Source: Treponema sp. (lineage in GTDB: Bacteria; Spirochaetota; Spirochaetia; Treponematales; Treponemataceae). Taken from it: 64,000 nt of DNA. The first letter of the stretch is position 1. Every line of letters begins with the position of its first letter. The translations under genes and the position numbers were made by a program. The notes under the pieces are model-generated. The model had not been told where the DNA came from. It ran no database searches and saw nothing but the letters and a program-made list of their open reading frames with translations. The stretch lies in the NCBI GenBank assembly GCA_024402695.1, contig JAKSTG010000002.1, positions 62,001 to 126,000 of the forward strand, read 5' to 3'. Positions 16,761-26,100 of this stretch are shown in pieces.

Positions 16761-18251
16761 ATGGATAAATATATTGTAGCTTTGGACCAGGGAACCACTT
16801 CTTCCCGCGCCGTAATTTTTGACAAATTTGTAAGAAAAATCAGAACAGCTCAGATGGAATTTACACAGATTTTCCCTCAGCCCGGTTGGGTTGAGCATGA
16901 TCCTGAAGAGCTTTTTTTATGCCAGCTTGCAGTTATGAAAGAAGCAGTGGCAGGGGCAAAACTTTTCCCTGATCAGATTCAGGCGGTTGGTATTACAAAT
17001 CAGCGTGAAACAGTTGTACTTTGGGACAAAAACACAGGAAAAGCAGTATACAACGCTATTGTCTGGCAGTGCCGCCGAACAGCAGATCTGGCAGATAAAC
17101 TGATTGCAGAAGGAAAAAGTGAACTGATTCAGAAGAAGACAGGCCTTATTCCGGACGCATATTTTTCGGGAACAAAAATTAAATGGATTTTAGACAATGT
17201 TCCGGGCGTAAGAGAGCGTGCGGAAAATGGTGAGATTCTTGCAGGTACAATCGATACATGGCTTACCTGGAGACTTAGCGGCGGAAAAGCTCACGTAACC
17301 GATTATACAAATGCTTCCCGTACAATGCTTTTCAATATCCACAGCCTGGAATGGGATGATGAACTTCTGCAGATGCTGGATATTCCAAAATGCATTCTTC
17401 CTGAAGTAAAGGATTCAGCTTACGTTTATGCCATGACTGATAAAAAGGTCTGCGGTTTTGAAGCTCCTATTGCTTCTCTTGTAGGTGACCAGCAGTCGGC
17501 ACTTTTCGGACAGGCCTGTTTTAATGCAGGTGACACAAAAGTAACTTACGGAACAGGCTGCTTCCTTCTTATGAATACAGGAAATCAGGCAATTGAATCT
17601 AAACACAAGATGATTACAACAATTGCTCTGGGACTTAACGGAAAAATTGAATACGCCCTTGAAGGTTCAGTTTTCATGGGAGGAGCAACAATAAAATGGC
17701 TTCGTGATCAGCTGGGAATTATCAGTTCAGCAAACGAAGTAAATATCTTGGCGGAAAGTGTTCCAAACTCAAATGGGGTAATGATGGTTCCAGCCTTTAC
17801 AGGTCTTGGCGCCCCATACTGGGATTCCTATGCCCGCGGAACAATTGTGGGACTGACCCGTGGAGCCAACAAGGCACATATTTGCCGCGCCGCCCTTGAA
17901 GCTATCGCCTTTCAGGTAAAGGATGAAATTGAATGTATGAAGGACGATGCCTGTATTGATCTGGCCAGCCTGAAAGTAGACGGTGGAGCCTGTGCATCAA
18001 ATATTATGATGCAGTTTCAGGCTGATATCCTTGATACGCCGGTTTACAGACCTTCCAATGTAGAAACAACAGTTACAGGCGCTGCCTTCCTTGCAGGCCT
18101 TGCTACGGGCTTCTGGGAGAACAAAAACGAGCTTGAGAGCGTCTGGGAAATAGACAGAATCTTTAATCCTCGCATGAAGGAAGATGAACGCACTGCCCGC
18201 TATTCTGAATGGCGCCGTGCCGTGGAACGAAGCCGAGGTTGGGTTCTGTAA
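16761..18251 (+). CDS. glpK: Glycerol kinase
   Basis: A 496-residue FGGY-family kinase that makes glycerol-3-phosphate. Motifs include ALDQGTTSSRAVIFD at the N-terminus, GITNQRETVVLWDKNTGKAVYNAIVWQCRRT, the DQQSALFGQ segment, TYGTGCFLLMNTG, GLGAPYWDSYARG and the C-terminal GGACASNIMMQFQADI. Length is standard. TATAAT at 16748-16753 lies 7 bases before the ATG and no ribosome-binding site is visible, so the message may be leaderless. No glpF or glpR is beside it. Confidence 0.97.
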   Translation: MDKYIVALDQGTTSSRAVIFDKFVRKIRTAQMEFTQIFPQPGWVEHDPEELFLCQLAVMKEAVAGAKLFPDQIQAVGITNQRETVVLWDKNTGKAVYNAIVWQCRRTADLADKLIAEGKSELIQKKTGLIPDAYFSGTKIKWILDNVPGVRERAENGEILAGTIDTWLTWRLSGGKAHVTDYTNASRTMLFNIHSLEWDDELLQMLDIPKCILPEVKDSAYVYAMTDKKVCGFEAPIASLVGDQQSALFGQACFNAGDTKVTYGTGCFLLMNTGNQAIESKHKMITTIALGLNGKIEYALEGSVFMGGATIKWLRDQLGIISSANEVNILAESVPNSNGVMMVPAFTGLGAPYWDSYARGTIVGLTRGANKAHICRAALEAIAFQVKDEIECMKDDACIDLASLKVDGGACASNIMMQFQADILDTPVYRPSNVETTVTGAAFLAGLATGFWENKNELESVWEIDRIFNPRMKEDERTARYSEWRRAVERSRGWVL

Positions 18252-18291
18252 AAAAGTGGAAAAAACCTTGTTCAAAAAAGACTTTAAGGTC

Positions 18292-18319
18292 TTGACGTGT
18301 TGGGTTCATTTTTGATAAT
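18292..18319 (+). promoter_or_regulatory. Promoter of tRNA-Val
   Basis: TTGACG at 18292-18297, 16 bases, then GATAAT at 18314-18319, about 28 bases upstream of the tRNA. It is read from sequence only. Confidence 0.6.
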
Positions 18320-18347
18320 ATAAGAATGTTCGCAACGAACAAGTTTC

Positions 18348-18421
18348 GGGCAGTTAGCTCAGCTGGTACGAGCGTCTGGTTTACACCCAGAATGTCGGGA
18401 GTTCGATCCTCTCACTGCCCA
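18348..18421 (+). tRNA. tRNA-Val (anticodon UAC)
   Basis: A 74-nt cloverleaf: acceptor arm GGGCAGT pairs with ACTGCCC, D-arm AGCTCAGCTGGTACGAGC, anticodon arm CTGG-TTTACAC-CCAG with anticodon TAC, and T-arm with GTTCGATCC. The genomic sequence after the discriminator A is TACAA, so CCA is added later. The ICE begins at its 3' end, as is common for tyrosine-integrase elements. Confidence 0.96.
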
Positions 18422-18448
18422 TACAATTTCTTGTACCACAAGGAATTA
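18395..18448. other. Presumed left attachment site and adjacent hairpin
   Basis: The T-arm and acceptor 3' half of tRNA-Val (to 18421) are the likely integration core. Just beyond it, an 8-bp imperfect inverted repeat, TTTCTTGT and ACAAGGAA, may be an integrase arm site or a tRNA terminator. Exact core borders need the other end of the element. Confidence 0.45.
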
Positions 18449-18544
18449 CAAAATAAACTGACTCAATCTAACCTGGATTTTAAAGTTTGAAAGAACTGAA
18501 AAATTTCAGGTTATTGGTGTTAACAGAGATAATAATTCAGCCTA

Positions 18545-18636
18545 ATGTAATTGTCAAGCAATTTGATGTAATTATTTTCAATTAGATGTAATTGGTTTCT
18601 TTTTTCACTTAATTCTTTTTTATCTTTTTTTATAAT
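18545..18636 (+). promoter_or_regulatory. Triple operator and -10 box of the XRE repressor gene
   Basis: ATGTAATT occurs three times in direct orientation at 18545-18552, 18566-18573 and 18586-18593, spaced by 21 and 20 bp, i.e. on the same DNA face. TATAAT at 18631-18636 lies 7 bases before the ATG at 18644. The layout is that of a repressor binding its own promoter, and implies a leaderless transcript. Confidence 0.55.
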
Positions 18637-18643
18637 TTCTTTT

Positions 18644-18961
18644 ATGAAATTTAATGAAGTATTACGTGAAGAAATAGATTATAGAGGAATTGTTTTAAAA
18701 AAGTTTGCAAAACAAATTGATGTTCCATATCGAACTTTAATTGGTTATATCTCCAAAGAACAAAATAATCCTTCAGTTGAATATCTATTTAAAATTGCAA
18801 AAGGTTTAAATGTAACAATTGAATATCTCCTGACTGGAGAAGAAAAATATAATTATCTTTCTCAATCTGATTTAACAATTAGAAAACTTGTATCACTTCC
18901 ACCACCCTTATATAAACAAGTTATCTCATTTATCAATTTGTTATATGAAATGACGAATTGA
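18644..18961 (+). CDS. XRE-family repressor
   Basis: A 105-residue DNA-binding protein. An N-terminal helix-turn-helix of the Cro/C1 type spans residues about 5-65: YRGIVLKKFAKQIDVPYRTLIGYISKEQNNPSVEYLFKIAKGLNVTIEYLLTG. The C-terminal tail (IRKLVSLPPPLYKQVISFINLLYEM) may dimerise. It sits directly before the integrase (24-base gap), so it probably controls excision and transfer by binding the triple repeat upstream. No peptidase domain is present, so induction is not by self-cleavage. Confidence 0.86.
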   Translation: MKFNEVLREEIDYRGIVLKKFAKQIDVPYRTLIGYISKEQNNPSVEYLFKIAKGLNVTIEYLLTGEEKYNYLSQSDLTIRKLVSLPPPLYKQVISFINLLYEMTN

Positions 18962-18985
18962 TTATTTGTAGGAGGAGTAAAAAAA

Positions 18986-20107
18986 ATGGAAGTATATGAA
19001 GTCCAGACAAAAAAGAATAATATTGTTATCAGTAAGTTTTATTATTCATACAAAGATTGCAATAATCGTACACATCAAAAAGTTTGTAAGAATTGTAAAA
19101 CAAAAGAAGAAGCGGAAAAGTATGCAGCTTATCATTACTTAAACAATGAAGAACAATATTTAATTAAAAACATTGCAAAAAATATGTTTCTTCCAGACAG
19201 CGAACATTTGAACAGGCTTGAATCTTTTGGTAAGAAAATCTGTGAAGAAACCAGAGCTCAAAAAAGACAAATACTTGAAATAATAATTCAAGTTTTTGGC
19301 AATGAATATTTAAATAGACTACCTGTATTGAAGATTGAAAAATATTTATTAGAAGAGCATAAAAACCATTCAGGCTCTTGGAAAAATCTTTTTCTTGAAA
19401 CTTTTGGGTCTTTATATGATGAAACAATCTGGTGTTGTAACATTCCGGTCAATAAACCTGATTTTCAGAAATTCGCTCGCAATTCAAAAAAAGCTGATGT
19501 CCTCTCAACAGAAGAATTAAATAAGCTTTTTGATCTTGGTAAATGGGATGATTATCGGGAATATCTTTTATTTTATATATCTGCAACTTGCGGCTTACGT
19601 CTTGGTGAAGCTCGTGGGTTGCAAGTAGACCAGTTTTTCTTTAAAGAACAATTTCTATTGGTAAATGGATTTTGTAAAAAGAATGGTTTTAAAACAGATT
19701 ATAATAAAAAGGCAACTGCCGAAGATAAAAAGTATCGCCCAGTTCCATTACCTAATGAAACACTTTATAAAGTTGCAAACTATATTACAGAAAACCATCT
19801 TTCAGGAAATATGTTTTTATTTAGAGATAATCAAGGTTTTATTTATACAACGAAACATTTAGAAAATGTATTTGAAAAAATGCTTTGTAAATGTGATATA
19901 CAGAAAGGAAATAGAAAAATTGTTCCTCATTCATTACGATTTACTTATGTAACTAGAATGCGAAGAAATTTGACTGCTGAAGAAGTTCGAAAACTCGTAG
20001 GTCACAATTCTGTTGTTATGACTGAATATTATACTCGACAATCATTACCTGAATTGAAAAACACGATTAAAAATGCTTTGCCAGTTGCAAATTATTTATT
20101 TACCTAA
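18986..20107 (+). CDS. int: Tyrosine-type site-specific integrase
   Basis: A 373-residue phage-type integrase that recombines the ICE with tRNA-Val. The catalytic domain (residues about 170-365) has the first Arg in SATCGLRLGEARGL, the H-x-x-R box as HSLRFTYVTRM, the second His in LVGHNSVVMTEYY and the nucleophile Tyr in that last segment. The N-terminal part holds an AP2-like region with a Cys cluster (CKNCKTKEEAEKYAAYHY) and a core-binding SAM-like domain. GGAGGAG precedes the ATG. It converges on the first giant gene, and a strong terminator separates them. Confidence 0.93.
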   Translation: MEVYEVQTKKNNIVISKFYYSYKDCNNRTHQKVCKNCKTKEEAEKYAAYHYLNNEEQYLIKNIAKNMFLPDSEHLNRLESFGKKICEETRAQKRQILEIIIQVFGNEYLNRLPVLKIEKYLLEEHKNHSGSWKNLFLETFGSLYDETIWCCNIPVNKPDFQKFARNSKKADVLSTEELNKLFDLGKWDDYREYLLFYISATCGLRLGEARGLQVDQFFFKEQFLLVNGFCKKNGFKTDYNKKATAEDKKYRPVPLPNETLYKVANYITENHLSGNMFLFRDNQGFIYTTKHLENVFEKMLCKCDIQKGNRKIVPHSLRFTYVTRMRRNLTAEEVRKLVGHNSVVMTEYYTRQSLPELKNTIKNALPVANYLFT

Positions 20108-20138
20108 AAAAAACAGGAAGACCTTTATGGTCTTCCTG
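20106..20138 (-). terminator. Terminator between integrase and the giant helicase gene
   Basis: CAGGAAGACC (20114-20123) and GGTCTTCCTG (20129-20138) form a perfect 10-bp stem with a 5-nt loop. Eight A residues precede it, giving a U-run for leftward transcripts. Confidence 0.85.
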
Positions 20139-20144
20139 CAATTG

Positions 20145-23100
20145 TTAATAACCGAAATCAAAATCCGTATCCAGAATAAACTTCCTATCCAATTCAGAAT
20201 TTTTCTGTTTTTCAATAAGTTCTTCTTGAGTTCGATTCTTTGCTTTTGCTTTAATTATTGGAACTTCCCCGTGGCATAAAAGTTCATAATAATCAAGCTT
20301 CGCTTTATCTTTCATTTCTGATTCCGAAATACCATAATCAGAATAAAGAGTTTTTTGAACATCATTAAGCTTTGGTTTCGGAACAATAAGTTTTTCTTTG
20401 TAATCCGGATTATCCCATTGTTTCTGTCGTATTGCCTGAGATTTTTCATAGAGCAATCCTTTAACAGAGTTCTGTAATTGTTTCTTATTTACAGTAATAT
20501 CAACTTCGATATGTGGTTGATATTCAGTTCTTTGTAAGTCTGAAGCCTTTACACGAACCACATAATTATTATCATTAGTTTTAATGAATGGTGGAAGTCC
20601 AATATATTTCTCGATTGCTTCCTCTCTAAGGATATTAACAAGACCTCTTGGTTCCTGTGATATATTCATTTTTTTGACTTCCTGTTTAAGGTCTTCAAAA
20701 CCAAATAAATCCATCTGTTGTAAGTTTTCTGGATTTTTTTCGAATATAATTGGAACTTCTTCTTCTCTTTTTATTCTTGGAATTGGATGTTCTTTATCCA
20801 ATTGAGAAGCTCTGGCTTTAGCTATTTCAGACCACGTAAAATATAACTTTTGTCTTGTATGATTGATATTTGCTTCAATAGTCATTCCTTTAGGATTACA
20901 ATCTTTATGATAACCTAAGAAACCGTGTCCTGTATAAGTCTGACCAATATCTTTCTGTAAAGATTTTTCAAGCATTTTGACATTTCTGTTTTTAACATAA
21001 TCGTTAATCACATTTTCGTTTCCCATACCTTTTATTGCATGATTTAAACATTCAGTAACAGAAATGAAAGCATTTGGAGGTGTCACATTACCACAGAAAT
21101 CCACCAACCTGTCAAATGTTTTAAGCTTTGATTCATAACCATCTGATTCTGGATAATATAATCCAATTCCTGTTTCTTTAGTGAACTGTTGCCTTAATAA
21201 CTGAACTGCTTTTTCGTTATTAAGATAGTCACCTGTTAATGGATAAGCACCAGTCAAACCTTTAGAGTGACCGTTATCTCCGAAATTCAATAAATGTTCC
21301 AGATTATTAAAATCTTTTTCTTTAATTGCTTTTGAGAGATCTTCTTCCATTGATTTTGGCAATACAAAATCTTTTACATTTTCAATTGGTTTTTTGATTT
21401 CATCGTTTTCTTTATTTTCGTTGCTTTTTGCCGAACTTAAATACCAGGAATTTTTTAAAACGTATTCAACGATTTCTTTACGATTCTGTTCAACTGACTT
21501 AGCAAGAATTTTCTTTTCAAGAATTTTTTTCTGTTCTTCAAGAAGTAATTCACCTTTTGAATTTACAATTTTCTCGATACCTGCTTCAAGTTCAGCTTTT
21601 CTAACAACCAATTGCTGTAATTTAATTGGAACATCTTTATCTGGTTCACGAATATCAAGGTTATTTAATTTATACATGATTGTTCCAAGTCGATTTTTAT
21701 TCTTCGACATTTCGGTATTACAAGTATCAACTGCCCTTTCTGCATCTTCAAGATTTCGTGTAATTTGAAAATTCTCAGGAGAACGTTTATGTTCTTCACG
21801 GTGAATTTTAACGAGCGCCTTATATTTTTCTTTCTCCGCATGATTTAAATCATAAAGAGATTTTGTATGCTGGCGGTCTTCTTCAAGTTCCTTAATTGTC
21901 TCAATACGATTATCAATAATTTTGATTTCTTTTCTTAAATCAACAGTTTTAGAATCAATTATGAGATCTATTTTTTTGTTTGGGTCAGTTATTAAATCAA
22001 ATTTTAACTGCATTGGGTCGATTTCATCTGTATCAATTACATCTTTACCATTATCTGCTTTTGAAAGAACACCATTTATACGGGAAGTTTTTTCGTCGTG
22101 CTTCTGCATGATTAAGGAATCAATAGAATTTTCCATTAAAGGATACATAATATGTACTTTTCCCTGTTGATTACCCTGGCGCCAGATACGACCTTCTACC
22201 TGAATACGTTCTGTTGGATTCCATCCAAGCTGACAGTTGTATTCACATATTGAATTACCATTAAGGTCAATTCCTTCTGCAACACTTGTAGAACCTATAA
22301 GAATCTTTAATTTGTCTTCTTTATCATTAAATTTTTTTGAGATCTTGTCTTTTGATTCTGGCGAATTATTGCGCTTTCCATTTATGTAATCTATGGCATC
22401 TTCAGGAATTCCCTGGTTAATCAAATATTCTTTCATATAGTCAAAATATTCGACACCCTGAGGCATATAGATAAATTGACCACATTCAGGCTTTTCTTTA
22501 TATAAGTCTGCAACAGTTTGACATACCCATTTTAATTTTGGTGAAGATTCCACTAACTCAGAAGGAGAAGGAATTTCAATTCCTTCATATTGTTCAAAAT
22601 CATCCGGATTTAACAAAGCTGGAGAAAGTGTTGCAGTTCGCATGGTAGTCATTGCTTTCAATGTTACGTATGGACTTGAATCACTTCCGATAATCTTCTG
22701 TTCAATCTCAATAATTTTCTGCTGTAAAGGAGATAATTCAAGATTCACTTTATGAATTTTACATTCTGGTCTTTTTATTCCTGCTTCTTCCGCACTTACC
22801 TGATCAATGTAATTGAAAACTAAGTTTTTCAATTTTTTCTGACCTTTAAATGATTTCATTACATTTTTTGGCTTAATGTCACCACTAGGGAGAACAGAAT
22901 TTTCAAAATGAGTTGATGCAAATTCTGTACAGAAATCACGTATATCATAAATATGGCGGTCAATAAGTTCTTTACGAGCCATATAAGAAAGCATTGAATA
23001 TACTTCAAGTGGATTATTTGTAAATGGAGTAGCTGTCAAAAGAAAAACATTTCTGTTTTCATTGTATCTCTGAATCAATGTTGTCATTCCGAAAATCTTC

Positions 23101-26100
23101 TGCGCTCTGCGTGATGGATTTCCTGATCCAAGCCCTTCAAATTCATTTGCACTTTTCTGTCCAGGTTTTGCTCTTGGAACAGTAAAAAGATTTTTATAGC
23201 GGTGAGCTTCATCTACACAAAGATTATCAAAACCACATTTGTCAAAGAAAATATACGACTGTTGATAAGAATGTTCTACACCTTCAGGGTCTTTTTTAAC
23301 CTGAATACGTGAAGCTTGTCCAACGGCTAATTTTATTCTCTGTTTTGCAGCAGCAACAACCTTATCATCATTACTTTGAAGGTCTTCTGTAAGTCCAAGT
23401 AATTTTCCAAATTCTTCGGAAAGTTCATTTTCACATCTTTCATCACTGAATGTAAGCTTCTGTAGAGCACTATCTGTAATAATTGTGACTGTTCCAGGTT
23501 CTATTACGAGGGAATGAGATACATGGTCATAACAATGTTCAATATATTTTTCAGATAAATTGAAAAGGTCATTAACTTTAATGTCAGGGAATAATTCTCT
23601 GAAATCATTTACCCATTTCTTATATACCTGGTTTGGAACAATAATTAAAGGTTTTTTACATCGATTAGCCTGTAACTGACCAACAGTAGCAACAATTCCG
23701 GCAGCTGTTTTACCCACACCTACATCGTAAGCAAGCAGTCCATTTCCTTTAGACAAAAGGCGGTTTATTCCTTCTATCTGTTGTTTGTATAAAGTAAAAG
23801 GATAATTACCTTTGAATGTAGACATACCATCAATAAATAGAGGTAATTTCTGGTAATCAGGCTGAACTGTTGCGTTATTTATTTTGTTCCAAAACTTAAC
23901 AAATCTTTCCTGGTCTTCTTTAGGTAAACCTTCCTGTAAGTACCTGTTGAAAAGGTTGTAACAGGTATCTTTTCGTGCATCTTTAATTGCTCCTGCAATC
24001 AATTCTTTCTTATTTTGAACTTCTTTTGTATCACGGTCTTTATCAATACCAGTAGGTACAGGAATACCTTCAATATAATCTACGATATTTTTCCAAGAAA
24101 TTTCTTCTGGGATATCTTCACGTTTGATACGTGCTGAAGTATAGTTATTGATGGACCTATTAGTATTTATCGGGTCCAGATCTTCGTCAAAATTATCAAT
24201 TGATGCGCAGTTCGTAGCCCAGTTGATAAAGTCCTGATATAGAGGAATCTCTTTAGTGTTTGTTATAAGTTCTTTATGTCCGGCAATATATTCCGAAACA
24301 GTTACTTCACGTGTCACCTGGAATTCATGAGCCAAAGGCGATTTTGCGTCCATCCAAATATTATTCATTGGAATAATTTCTGGAATAGCTTTAGTAAGAA
24401 TATCTTTTGCCCGGTTATAATTTGTTTCAGATAAAGAATCTTTATGTTTTTCGAGTTCATCAAGTTTCTGATAAATATTTCCGGTTGCATATAACATTAC
24501 GTTGGTATAAACACCTTCCGAGGTTTCAACATAATCTTTACTTGAAAATAAATAATCTTTTTCTTTTTCAGAAAGTTTCGAAAGGTCTACATTGCCTTGA
24601 TAATCTGTTGCAGCCCAAATCTGATAATCTTCTTCAGTAAAATTTGCACCTGTATAGAATTTTGCAAATTCTTTAGTGGAGAGTTTACGTTTGGTTGTAA
24701 AAATACCTTCTTTATCTTCATATAAGCGTAAAGAAGATTTGTTTGTTTCATCAGTTGCAGATATATTAGACTGGTCTTTGATTTCTTCAAACTTTTCTTT
24801 TTGTAATTTTGGAAAAATAAAATTATCTATCTTATTTAGTTCATCTTGAATTGATAATCCTTCATGAGCTTTGACTAATTTTTCAAGTAAGCCATATCTG
24901 TTGGTTTTCTCAAATATTTCTCCTAAAACTTTATCAGGATGATTTTCAAAATAAAAATTATCAGAAAGTTGTTCTGCCATTGATTGCTTTCTTGAATCAA
25001 GAATATCCTGGATATTTGTAGCAGGTGTATTTTGATTTCTTAATTTTTCAATTTCAGAATCCCATGTTTTGAAAACGAGAATATCGGTTCCAACTTCTGT
25101 AGTAGGAAAAGTTTTTATTGGTAAACGATAAGCATCTATAAGCTGTCCTTTAGAGGCAAGTATTTTTTTCTGTTTATCGTTAGAGGAATTCAAAATCGAG
25201 CTTGGAACTACCATTACTAGAATGGAATCTTTATCTTTTAATGCATCAAGCCCTTTTGAAAGGAAATATTCCTGGTAATTATCAAAATTATTTCCTTCCC
25301 CTCTACCTTTCCATTCATCATTATTTGTTCCATAAGGAGGGTTTCCAACAACAATATCATATTTATTTTTCTGTTGCGGAATATGAATACGATTACCTTC
25401 ATCAAAGAACTGTCTTTGATAAGGCTCATTGATGATTTTTGCTTCAGGATGTAAAATTCTAGCAATTTTTGCCGATGTTGGATCAAGTTCATACAATGTA
25501 AACTGATTATTTGGTCTGTTTTCGGCAAATCTTCCTGTTCCTGCTGAAGGTTCAAGAACTGTTTTTCCGTTTGGAGCATAGGAATCTACTATTTTCCAGA
25601 CTTTTTCAATTACATTATTTGGAGTATAAAATTCACTCAATACGGCATTTGCGGTCTGACCTCCTTCGTGAAGTCCGCCTGCTCCTTCGTACTGAGCAAG
25701 AATAAGTTTATCTTCTTCTGAAATAGAACCACTTTCGTCAAAAGCTTTAATTATTTCATTACATTTTTCACGTAGCTGTTTTATTTCTTTTTTTGAAAGT
25801 GGCTTAATTTCTACAACTGGTGTTCCATTTCCATGTTCAGATTGTTCATTACCATTTCCAGATGAATTTTGTCGAGCTTCATTCCTTCCCTCACCATTAT
25901 ATTCAGGGCTGTTGACAGAACTTCTCTTGCTGTCATTGTTTTCGTCAATGCCGGGAAGTCCTCCTGTGGAATGAATACTATTGAGTTCAATCCGACTTGA
26001 TTCTGTGTCAGAGAAAGAAATTCCTGTGGAGTCTTCCATTGAAATTTCATCTTGGCTTCCTCTGAATTGTAAGGATTGTCTCTCTGAGGAATTATTTCCC

